Below are positions 26,760-32,613 of a stretch of 51,292 nucleotides of DNA, one piece after another. The DNA is from Candidatus Poribacteria bacterium. Its GTDB lineage: Bacteria; Poribacteria; WGA-4E; WGA-3G. Below the pieces are notes generated by a model that saw nothing but the letters and a program-made list of their open reading frames with translations, had not been told where the DNA came from and did not search any database. Position numbers and translations under genes: made by a program. Location of the stretch: NCBI GenBank assembly GCA_022827225.1, contig JAJDTJ010000028.1, forward strand, positions 1-51,292, written 5' to 3'. Numbering within the stretch: the first letter of the stretch is position 1; every line of letters starts with the position of its first letter.

Positions 26760-27836
26760 TTAGTTTATCTGTGCCAATAATTCTTCTGCTGTCATTATTT
26801 TCGGGTGAAATTTTTGAAACCCTTCTGGTTTAAGATTTAATCTATCAAAATATTCATAGTTTATACTCTTACATATTGTCAGTAAATCTTTATCCTCTGA
26901 AAGAAAAATATCACAGAATGGCAGGTGTAATAGGTATCTTATATCCCTTGTAAAATTTGTGACTTGAGTTTTTATCATAAATTCACATTTCTCTATATGA
27001 AAGTATAGCAAATATACGCAATAGCAGAAGAAAGTATATGGATACTTTCGGCTAATTTTTACATCACTACTATTGGCGATAATCTTTTCTGCTGTTTGCA
27101 TTTTTTCCTCTGTTAAATTCACAGCTGACCCGACAAGTTTAATATTGCCTATTGCATTTTCATTAAAATTTCTTTCTATATGCTCCATAAACACTTCAAT
27201 TAAAAAAACTTTTTGCATTAATTCTATTTTAAAACTTTTTCTGCTATTTTTGATGTTATCTTTAATAAATTTTTCCAGTTCTGTTTGTCTATCTTTAATT
27301 TCATATTTTGATAAGACTTTTCGGAAAGCTTCAATAAGTCTTCTTTGATTAGTACGAGGGTTTCCTATTTGCTTTATTATACCAGCAAATTCAATGTATA
27401 AATTGGTTTGCTCTTTGTTTTTTATCTCTTTTTTCAAAATATCACTAATTTTCTTTTCTTCATCAAATTGTTCTTGAGCATATACTGATTCTTTTCTTAT
27501 CGCTTGCTTTAAATCCCTTCTGTCCCCCATACTCGCATAATTCATTTGTGTAATTGGTATATCTTCTATAATCTCTTTTTTCACTAATTCCGCCACGGTA
27601 TGATAACAGATATATTGCTCTGCAACAGCATCAAGATATACATTTTCTAATGACTTGATTTTTGACTGAATAAATTGCTCTATTTTTTCCGCTCCATATT
27701 TTACTGAACCAATTAATAGTTCATAATCTAATATAGGACTATACCTAATATCATATATATAATCCAAAGATTCTCTTTCTCGTTTACTAAATCTTTGCAG
27801 TGATGATTTGTCCGCCAGCAGTATTTCTTTTCTCAT
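26760..27836 (-). CDS. Transposon passenger protein of unknown function (358 aa)
   Basis: I do not recognise this family. ATG 27836 is preferred over an upstream in-frame start at 27998 because GGAAGGATAAA precedes it and the extra 54 residues cross the structured dyad and look hydrophobic and random. The protein is rich in Lys, Glu and Ile, mostly helical, and cytosolic. Near the C-terminus LPFCDIFLSEDKDL resembles the acidic strand-loop of PIN-like nuclease domains, but this is a weak hint. It begins RKEILLADKSSLQRFSKRE. It is very AT-rich. Its stop abuts the ATG of the truncated sigma ORF. It could be a cargo effector or accessory factor. Confidence 0.7.
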   Translation of the reverse strand: MRKEILLADKSSLQRFSKRERESLDYIYDIRYSPILDYELLIGSVKYGAEKIEQFIQSKIKSLENVYLDAVAEQYICYHTVAELVKKEIIEDIPITQMNYASMGDRRDLKQAIRKESVYAQEQFDEEKKISDILKKEIKNKEQTNLYIEFAGIIKQIGNPRTNQRRLIEAFRKVLSKYEIKDRQTELEKFIKDNIKNSRKSFKIELMQKVFLIEVFMEHIERNFNENAIGNIKLVGSAVNLTEEKMQTAEKIIANSSDVKISRKYPYTFFCYCVYLLYFHIEKCEFMIKTQVTNFTRDIRYLLHLPFCDIFLSEDKDLLTICKSINYEYFDRLNLKPEGFQKFHPKIMTAEELLAQIN

Positions 27837-27943
27837 TTTATCCTTCCATAAAAATTCGCAATTAGTATTCGGAATTAGTCGTTTTTGAACTTGAGAAATT
27901 TTTAATTTGATAAAAAATATCAGGAATTGTATAATAATCAGAA

Positions 27944-28020
27944 CGTCACTTGGTAGAGCAATGTCATCTGCCTCGCACGAGGCAGGCTCTGCCAACACCG
28001 AATGACATCGGAAAGTGACG
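27944..28020 (+). other. Nested/crossing dyad with tRNA-like arms inside the transposon
   Basis: Four pairs of complementary segments: CGTCACT (27944-27950)/AGTGACG (28014-28020); TGGTAGAGC (27951-27959)/GCTCTGCCA (27986-27994); ATGTCAT (27961-27967)/ATGACAT (28002-28008); CTGCCTCG (27968-27975)/CGAGGCAG (27978-27985). The second and third pairs cross, so they exclude each other or form a pseudoknot. TTGGTAGAGCA is a tRNA D-arm word, but there is no T-arm or acceptor stem. Confidence 0.6.
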
Positions 28021-28138
28021 CTGTTTGTTACGGTGACGAAAATTCAACAACTAATAAAATACACATATTTTGTTTGGCTGTGCATAACGCACCCATCCGT
28101 ACGCTATACACACATTAGCCAAATGGGAGGACAAAAGC

Positions 28139-28276
28139 ATGAGAGCCTCAACTGCACAAGCAATTGAGCAAGCTGCTCGCGATCGTCAGCGTCGTCTACA
28201 CGCTTTGAATCGTCTGAAAGCAGCCCAAAGGCGACGGCAGCGTGAACTTGATAAGCTGCGTAGACGTTGCAGATAA
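28139..28276 (+). CDS. Small Arg-rich helical protein (45 aa)
   Basis: A 45-codon frame, below common length cut-offs, behind a strong ribosome site (GGGAGGACAAAAGC before ATG 28139). The product starts MRASTAQAIEQAARDRQRRL and continues with LNRLKAAQRRRQRELDKLRR, so about 14 of 45 residues are Arg. The heptad-like spacing of Leu/Ala suggests one basic amphipathic helix or short coiled coil, compatible with nucleic-acid binding. A perfect terminator hairpin follows 10 nt after the stop. It lies on the plus strand between two minus-strand cargo genes. No function is recognised. Confidence 0.7.
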   Translation: MRASTAQAIEQAARDRQRRLHALNRLKAAQRRRQRELDKLRRRCR

Positions 28277-28286
28277 TTGCTATAGA

Positions 28287-28310
28287 GAGGGCAGATTTAT
28301 CTCTGCCCTC
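28287..28310 (+). terminator. Terminator-like hairpin after the 45-aa gene
   Basis: GAGGGCAGA and TCTGCCCTC form a perfect 9-bp stem with a 6-nt loop. The downstream sequence ATACTTTATATG is only weakly T-rich. Confidence 0.65.
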
Positions 28311-28353
28311 ATACTTTATATGATAGCATATTTTCTCTCACCGGTCAAGAAAA

Positions 28354-28381
28354 ACGGCAAGACCGGTTGAGGTCTCGCCGT
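28354..28381 (-). terminator. Intrinsic terminator for the leftward cargo transcript
   Basis: ACGGCGAGACC and GGTCTTGCCGT (minus strand) pair across a 6-nt loop with one mismatch, and are followed on that strand by TTTTCTTG. It would end transcripts of the genes at 28494-30019. Confidence 0.65.
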
Positions 28382-28402
28382 ATGATTTTATAGTTTGTGG
28401 TG

Positions 28403-28480
28403 TTAAATTTCTTCTGCCCAAATCGTCCAGCCGTCTAAATCAAATTCTATGTATTCAATATACAACGTGACTGGAAATAT
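28403..28480 (-). CDS. Possible 25-codon micro-ORF with a non-standard start
   Basis: A very strong Shine-Dalgarno sequence (AAGGAGG) right after the stop of the 177-aa gene leads to no ATG, GTG or TTG at normal spacing. It leads instead to an ATA at 28480 that opens a frame ending DLDGWTIWAEEI. A TTG further in would give 19 residues. The composition looks protein-like, so it may be a tiny peptide or the tail of a damaged gene. Weak call. Confidence 0.25.
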   Translation of the reverse strand: MFPVTLYIEYIEFDLDGWTIWAEEI

Positions 28481-28493
28481 CTTATATCCCTCC

Positions 28494-29027
28494 TTATTGA
28501 TAAGATTTTAGCGATCCAAATCCGAGTGAAACTCCGATCAGATATTGAATTGAGTCTATCTCTCGGAAATAGTCGGCTTGAACAAATATAGAAAATGCGT
28601 AATCCGCATGGTAAGCATAACTAATATGTGTTATTGCAGATAATCCTGTGCTGAAAATATCAGAGTATGCTGCTCCTATTCCCCACTGCAACAACGTGTC
28701 CTTTGAAGGATAGTATCCTGACGTTAGAAAACCTGACAGTGTTATACTTTCGCTTTCAAAATGATAATTTAGTGTGCCAAGTATACCGAGACTATTAAAG
28801 TGTGCAAATGTCCCGCCACTACGACTGTGTTCTAAATATGTGTGGTAGAAACCATTAATACCAGCAAATACATTATTTTGTCTATCGCCAGTAGCTCCTC
28901 CGTGTAAACCGAAGAATTCAAAATCATTCCATAAATGTTTAACACCTTCATTCGCGTTTGTATCACTAACAGTTAAACCAACGACTATACCAAAAACTGC
29001 CAAAAGTAAGTAAAACGATTTTTTCAT
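28494..29027 (-). CDS. Secreted or outer-membrane barrel-like protein (177 aa), transposon cargo
   Basis: A signal peptide (MKKSFYLLLAVFGIVVGLTV, likely cut after about residue 25, near TNANEG) precedes alternating hydrophobic/polar segments rich in Gly, Ser, Tyr and Phe, such as INGFYHTYLEH, GTLNYHFESESITL and SGFLTSGYYP. This strand pattern suggests a small beta-barrel at the outer membrane. AAGGAGATTTTC precedes the ATG. It lies 35 nt after the metallopeptidase gene on the same strand and is probably co-transcribed. Family not recognised. Confidence 0.65.
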   Translation of the reverse strand: MKKSFYLLLAVFGIVVGLTVSDTNANEGVKHLWNDFEFFGLHGGATGDRQNNVFAGINGFYHTYLEHSRSGGTFAHFNSLGILGTLNYHFESESITLSGFLTSGYYPSKDTLLQWGIGAAYSDIFSTGLSAITHISYAYHADYAFSIFVQADYFREIDSIQYLIGVSLGFGSLKSYQ

Positions 29028-29062
29028 GAAAATCTCCTTGAAAATATATGGGGAAAGGTGGT

Positions 29063-30019
29063 TTAAGGTTCTATATCAACGTATGGTAGCCACTCGTTCA
29101 ACAACTCATATAATAGTGGATCAATTTCAGGTAATGTGACCTTGTTCATTGCTGGCGATCTTTCACCATTAACCCAACCAATGCGAGTTTCATTTTTTCC
29201 AAGAAACCAAGCCTCAATACCCAAAGCCCAATACTCTTTCGGGTTATCTCTGAAAGAATCTGGTGGAGCATTAAGATGATAAGTCCACAACCCCTTTTCT
29301 TTTGCGTTTTCGTATGCTGCAGTTAATTTTGTTTCAAAAGACGGGTCTATTTTGCGAATAGCGTAGTCCATAGCGTGTCCAAATTCATGTATCCCAACTT
29401 CCCAACTATTCTTAAACCACCAAGCCTTATTAACAGCATAGTCAGACACTTTTGAAGGTGCTACACACATATTGAGACCAAAGTAGCAGAAGCCTGGGGG
29501 GATAAGATAAATATTGTTACCAAACCCTTTTTTTGCTTCACGCCATTCTGGTAATTGCTCTGTAGTAAAAAATACTGGGGAGTAAATTACGAAATAGAAA
29601 CCTTTGTCGTAATGCAGTTCTTTTCTTATAGACGGATGCTTTTGGGTCATAGTTAGCATGATGTTTGCCATTTCTTCTATACGTGTACCTATACCGCGTG
29701 TTCCAATAAGAGCCATTCCGTCCACGTCCACAAAAACAGTATAGTCTTCTGACTGCTCTCTGCGTGTGCGTATCGCTTCTATAATACTATCAATTTCTTC
29801 TCTGTCTCTTAATTCAAGCCTTACTAAATCTTGAATCAATTGTTCTTCGTTCTCCCAAAGAATGTCTTGTAGCCATTTGGGCACTTGAAATTGCACTGTG
29901 TGTGTGAGCGGTTCTTCTGCTTCGTGCGGGTGCAAAAGTATCTGTTGTGTTGGTGATTCAATTCTGTCACACGCTGTAAAAAGGCATAACAGGCAAATTA
30001 AACATAGTATATTACGCAT
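29063..30019 (-). CDS. Lipoprotein zinc metallopeptidase (HEFGH), transposon cargo
   Basis: 318 residues with lipobox LFTAC (Cys 17), so membrane-anchored outside the cytosol. The HExxH zinc motif is in GIHEFGHAMDYAIRKIDP (about residues 214-230), and a downstream EYWALGIEAWFLG offers the third ligand Glu, a gluzincin layout like the lethal-factor-type (ATLF) domain. A paralogue with the same arrangement (VHEFGHAIHY, EYWAEGVRMWYYLG) is at 44432-45103 outside the transposon. Substrate unknown. It is followed by the barrel-like gene in the same transcript; a self-processing or envelope-directed role is possible. Confidence 0.78.
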   Translation of the reverse strand: MRNILCLICLLCLFTACDRIESPTQQILLHPHEAEEPLTHTVQFQVPKWLQDILWENEEQLIQDLVRLELRDREEIDSIIEAIRTRREQSEDYTVFVDVDGMALIGTRGIGTRIEEMANIMLTMTQKHPSIRKELHYDKGFYFVIYSPVFFTTEQLPEWREAKKGFGNNIYLIPPGFCYFGLNMCVAPSKVSDYAVNKAWWFKNSWEVGIHEFGHAMDYAIRKIDPSFETKLTAAYENAKEKGLWTYHLNAPPDSFRDNPKEYWALGIEAWFLGKNETRIGWVNGERSPAMNKVTLPEIDPLLYELLNEWLPYVDIEP

Positions 30020-30072
30020 TTATCTCCTCTTTCTGTCATTTTTGACATTAGCACATATTTCCACTAAATTGC

Positions 30073-30102
30073 TTTACTAATTACGCGAAAATATGCTATA
30101 CT
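30073..30102 (+). promoter_or_regulatory. Promoter candidate of the structured RNA
   Basis: TTTACT (30073-30078), an 18-bp spacer and TATACT (30097-30102). The predicted start, about 30108, coincides with the first base of the closing stem of the RNA candidate. The -35 match is modest. Confidence 0.45.
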
Positions 30103-30107
30103 AAAAG

Positions 30108-30265
30108 TGCAGTCGGAAGGGCGCGATTAAACGCCCTTCAATAACTATAGGCAGCAAAAAACCAATCCATTGCGTTTTAACTGCCAGCGTTAGTTAGATC
30201 GGAAGACATTGAGTACCATTCTTTGTCTTCCAACTGCATAGATACTGGGGGATACCCCCAGTATC
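30108..30265 (+). ncRNA. Candidate structured non-coding RNA in the transposon (about 158 nt)
   Basis: The 520-bp gap between the metallopeptidase and hicB holds no ORF but four stems: GAAGGGCG/CGCCCTTC (30116-30139), GGCAG/CTGCC (30150-30185), GGAAGACA/TGTCTTCC (30201-30231) and a perfect 11-bp stem GATACTGGGGG/CCCCCAGTATC with a 3-nt loop (30241-30265). A long-range stem GCAGTcGGAAG (30109-30119) with CTTCCaACTGC (30227-30237) would close the first three hairpins and competes with stems 1 and 3, so two folds are possible. No known RNA family was recognised, and the strand is inferred from the promoter. The rest of the gap (30266-30454) shows nothing else clear. Confidence 0.55.
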
Positions 30266-30454
30266 TTACATTTATCATTATAGAATATCTGTAAACTTCC
30301 GTCAAGCAAAAATCTTATATTAGACACTTCAATTGTCTAACGGTTCGGGATAAAACACAATCAGTCCGCTGTTCAATCTAATAGTGGGCTGATTGTAAAT
30401 AAAGGTAATTTGTAAACCTTTATACCACTTATTTCGTCTAACAAAAAAAAACAC

Positions 30455-30483
30455 TTGACTAAATATTGATTAAAAAGTATCCT
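30455..30483 (+). promoter_or_regulatory. Promoter candidate of hicBA
   Basis: TTGACT (30455-30460), a 17-bp spacer and TATCCT (30478-30483). It overlaps an in-frame upstream ATG (30466), which argues for the later start codon at 30541. Confidence 0.5.
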
Positions 30484-30540
30484 TTTCAACATAAAAGCGT
30501 TAATTTACGCCAAAATCCTGTATGCAACGGAGAATTTGCT

Positions 30541-30846
30541 ATGAGATATAAATTAAGCCTTCTTATTCAAGAACAATCGGAAGGCGGATTTACAATAACG
30601 TGTCGGGAATTACCTGAATTGATAACGGAATGTGATTCCTTAGATCAGATGATAGATAATGTTATTGATGCTTTTCATGCGGTTGTTGAACTATACGAAC
30701 ATATACAACGCCCATTACCTGTAGATATTCAAATCCTTGATGATAAGAATGATGTGGATGTCAGGGACAAACACCTATTAGAAACGGTGGTATCCTTTAA
30801 TGAAGTATCGAGAAGTAGCCCAAAAGCTAAAACGATGTGGTTGTAA
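30541..30846 (+). CDS. hicB: HicB-type antitoxin
   Basis: 101 residues from ATG 30541 (GGAGA upstream); the earlier ATG at 30466 lies in the promoter. The N-terminal fold MRYKLSLLIQEQSEGGFTIT and the strand-turn RELPELITECDSL match the partial RNase-H fold of HicB, which wraps HicA and represses the operon. The C-terminus is short, without an obvious DNA-binding domain. It overlaps hicA by 47 nt. On the transposon it may stabilise the element in its host. Confidence 0.85.
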   Translation: MRYKLSLLIQEQSEGGFTITCRELPELITECDSLDQMIDNVIDAFHAVVELYEHIQRPLPVDIQILDDKNDVDVRDKHLLETVVSFNEVSRSSPKAKTMWL

Positions 30847-31012
30847 ACAAATTCCTAAAAGGGGATCAGGGTCTCACCGAATTTGGACTAATCCGCGCAC
30901 TCAAACATCAACAACCATTCCTGATTGGGGTGGTAAGGATTTGAAAACGGGAACTCTCCGAAGAATTATTAAGCAATTGGGGATTGACTATCAAACCTTT
31001 CTTGATAATTGA
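30800..31012 (+). CDS. hicA: HicA-type mRNA interferase toxin
   Basis: 70 residues with the dsRBD-like HicA fold. The catalytic His 26 sits in RGSGSHRIWTNP, and the end TLRRIIKQLGID is typical. It cuts mRNA when not bound by HicB. It overlaps the 3' end of hicB by 47 nt in another frame, so translation is coupled. The antitoxin-first order is one of the known arrangements. It converges with the transposase gene over a shared terminator. Confidence 0.88.
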   Translation: MKYREVAQKLKRCGCKQIPKRGSGSHRIWTNPRTQTSTTIPDWGGKDLKTGTLRRIIKQLGIDYQTFLDN

Positions 31013-31041
31013 GCTATAATCTTACCATAGATTACCTAATA

Positions 31042-31080
31042 AAAGCCATTGGCTAAATAAGTCGGTGGCTTTCGTCTTTT
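31042..31080. terminator. Bidirectional terminator between hicA and the transposase
   Basis: AAAGCCA (31042-31048) pairs with TGGCTTT (31066-31072); the plus strand continues CGTCTTTT and the minus strand TTATTAGG, so it can serve both convergent genes. Confidence 0.65.
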
Positions 31081-31968
31081 CTAAACTTTCATGCTTTCCT
31101 TGAGAAACTTCCAAAAGATTGTTTCAAGATTGCGATTGTTATAGACATAACATCGTTCAGCTACATAAAGCGGTGTATATGCAACGCTATAATGATGGTG
31201 CTGACCGTACCAAGCCCGTTTCAAAAGCGACCAAAAGCCTTCTATTGTGTTAGTATGCTTATCACCGTCCACATACTGCTCTTGGTGGTTGATAACATGG
31301 TGCTTTAGTTGACTGCTAAGTGCATTATAGGCGTGGTATTCGTCCGTCATGAGTTCAGATTCCTTGACGTTCACCACACGCTGTATAAACTGCATAATAT
31401 CACGTCCCGTAAGTCCCTTAGCCACTTCTGCGACAACTTGACCACCTCGCTCTACAGCACCAATAACAGCAGTTTTGCTTGTGCCACGTCCACGCTTGGC
31501 GGGTTCTCTGTCTTCCTTTTTGTTCTCTTTGCGCGGTTTACCGCCTATGTAGGTTTCGTCTGCCTCTATAATACCCTGAAGGACAATAGGATTGGTCTTA
31601 TTCGCCATTTCTGCCCTTATCCGTGCCTGCATATACCAAGCAGTTTTTTGGTTCAAGTCTAAATCTCGTGCTAACTGGCAACTGGACAAGCTCTTTTTCG
31701 CATTTAGGATAAGCGAGATAGCGAGAAACCACTTCTGTAGCGGTATCTTTGTGCCGTGAAACATTGTGCCTTGTGTCACTTTGAATGATGCTTTACATGC
31801 AGTGCAATTATAGCGTCCTACACGCCCTATACCTTCTTCATTCTTTTGTTTTACCTCTACACACCCACAATGCGGACAAACAGGCTTATTACCCCACCTA
31901 ATGCGTTCTAAATGCTCAATACACGACTCTTGGTCGGGAAAACGCTCCATAACCTCTATCAGATTCAT
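31081..31968 (-). CDS. IS1595-family transposase
   Basis: 295 residues from ATG 31968, preceded by CAGGAGTTTGTC; an upstream in-frame ATG at 32052 has no support. The N-terminal zinc ribbon has C31, C34, C55 and C58 (CPHCG and CTAC). The DDE-type catalytic core follows: D137 in EADETYIGG, D209 in MTDEYHAY, and N240/E243 in HTNTIEGFWS, as in the IS1595 (ISXO2-like) family. All key residues are intact and there is no frameshift, so the element may still be active. It mobilises the 5.5-kb unit between the terminal repeats. Confidence 0.95.
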   Translation of the reverse strand: MNLIEVMERFPDQESCIEHLERIRWGNKPVCPHCGCVEVKQKNEEGIGRVGRYNCTACKASFKVTQGTMFHGTKIPLQKWFLAISLILNAKKSLSSCQLARDLDLNQKTAWYMQARIRAEMANKTNPIVLQGIIEADETYIGGKPRKENKKEDREPAKRGRGTSKTAVIGAVERGGQVVAEVAKGLTGRDIMQFIQRVVNVKESELMTDEYHAYNALSSQLKHHVINHQEQYVDGDKHTNTIEGFWSLLKRAWYGQHHHYSVAYTPLYVAERCYVYNNRNLETIFWKFLKESMKV

Positions 31969-32065
31969 GACAAACTCCTGTATTAAAGAGTTGCATAATT
32001 CTGATAAATTCTGATAGAATAGAATATGACAATCCAGATCAGAACAATACAACTCTGATTGTTAG

Positions 32066-32093
32066 AAATAGGGCGGTTGCCCCCGCCCTATTT
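32066..32093 (-). promoter_or_regulatory. Strong hairpin in the transposase mRNA leader
   Basis: AAATAGGGCGG and CCGCCCTATTT form a perfect 11-bp stem with a 6-nt loop between the transposase promoter and start codon. A terminator-like leader hairpin near the element end could limit transposase expression and reading-in from the sigma gene. Confidence 0.6.
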
Positions 32094-32103
32094 AACTGCA
32101 ATT

Positions 32104-32133
32104 ATTCTACCATATTCTTATGGAGTTTGTCAA
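32104..32133 (-). promoter_or_regulatory. Promoter candidate of the transposase
   Basis: On the minus strand TTGACA (32128-32133), an 18-bp spacer and TAGAAT (32104-32109). It lies just inside the right terminal repeat. Confidence 0.6.
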
Positions 32134-32188
32134 GCAAAAACCCACTAAATACAAGGGTTCATGGCGATTTTTCAAACAATTTTTTCTT

Positions 32189-32208
32189 TCCCAAATCTAC
32201 TAATAGCG
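32189..32208. repeat. Right terminal inverted repeat of the IS1595 element
   Basis: TCCCAAATCTACTAATAGCG on the plus strand, the reverse complement of the left end but for one base. It supplies the premature stop of the sigma-factor 5' half. Confidence 0.92.
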
Positions 32209-32601
32209 AAGATTTTTGACGATTTCATAATGACGTTCAACAGCTTCTGTTTCGTGCTGTTCCGATATATAGCGTGTATAAGAGAGTTTTCCTACTAGAT
32301 CCGCCTCTGTATCCTCAAGCGATTGCGCCGCTGGTTTTTGCTTCCGCAACCAACCGATGCAAAGCCGATCAACAATGACGTAGAGCCATCCGGCAAACTG
32401 ATCCCGGTTTTTAAGCGTTGGGAGTTTTTTGTAAACTTGGAGGAAGGTGTCTTGTGTGATCTCTTCCGCGTGATGAAAATCACCAATCTTCCGCCACGCC
32501 AGGGCGTGAACGTTTCTATAGTATTTTTCAACCAAAGTCGTGAATGCTGTATCGTCGCCTGCTAAAATACGGTGAATGAGGTGTGCATCATCTTTTTCCA
32601 T
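32200..32601 (-). pseudogene. 5' half of the ECF sigma factor, cut by the transposon
   Basis: Encodes region 2: AGDDTAFTTLVEKYYRNVHA, AEEITQDTFLQVYKKL and FAGWLYVIVDRLCIGWLRK (-10 recognition and core binding). It ends HYEIVKNL, after which the transposon end adds Arg-Tyr-stop. Region 4 is missing here and found at 26286. AAAGGAGAACGTT precedes the ATG. It follows an ABC-2 permease gene by 12 nt, so the sigma factor was probably in that operon. Region 2 alone might still bind core polymerase, but a normal sigma function is unlikely. Confidence 0.9.
32209..32216. repeat. Target-site duplication of the IS1595 element (right copy)
   Basis: AAGATTTT, identical to 26667-26674. On the minus strand it encodes the end of VKNL, where the sigma reading frame is broken. 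Confidence 0.93.
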
Positions 32602-32613
32602 AACGTTCTCCTT

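Larger units (their letters stand above)
26675..32208. mobile_element. IS1595-family transposon with passenger genes (5534 bp)
   Basis: Terminal inverted repeats CGCAATTAGTAGATTTGGGA (26675-26694) and CGCTATTAGTAGATTTGGGA (inverted, 32189-32208) differ at one of 20 bases, with a perfect 8-bp target duplication outside. The single recognised transposition gene is the IS1595-type transposase near the right end. Cargo from left to right: an unknown 358-aa gene, a tRNA-like dyad, an Arg-rich 45-aa gene, a secreted barrel-like protein, a lipoprotein metallopeptidase, a structured RNA candidate and hicBA. The element is visibly more AT-rich than its surroundings. It interrupts an ECF sigma gene after codon 131. 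IS1595 relatives with passenger genes are known; this cargo set was not recognised. Confidence 0.93.

Noticed and set aside
27837..27998. 54-residue N-terminal extension of the 358-aa cargo protein
   Set aside because: It runs through the structured dyad and a copy of the transposon end, while ATG 27836 has a good ribosome site.
27941..28020. Functional tRNA gene
   Set aside because: A D-arm word and an anticodon-like hairpin are present, but the D-stem does not pair, and there is no T-arm (TTCGA) or acceptor stem.
27941..28030. Integron attC site
   Set aside because: The outer dyad lacks the RYYYAAC/GTTRRRY core and no integrase gene is present in the window.
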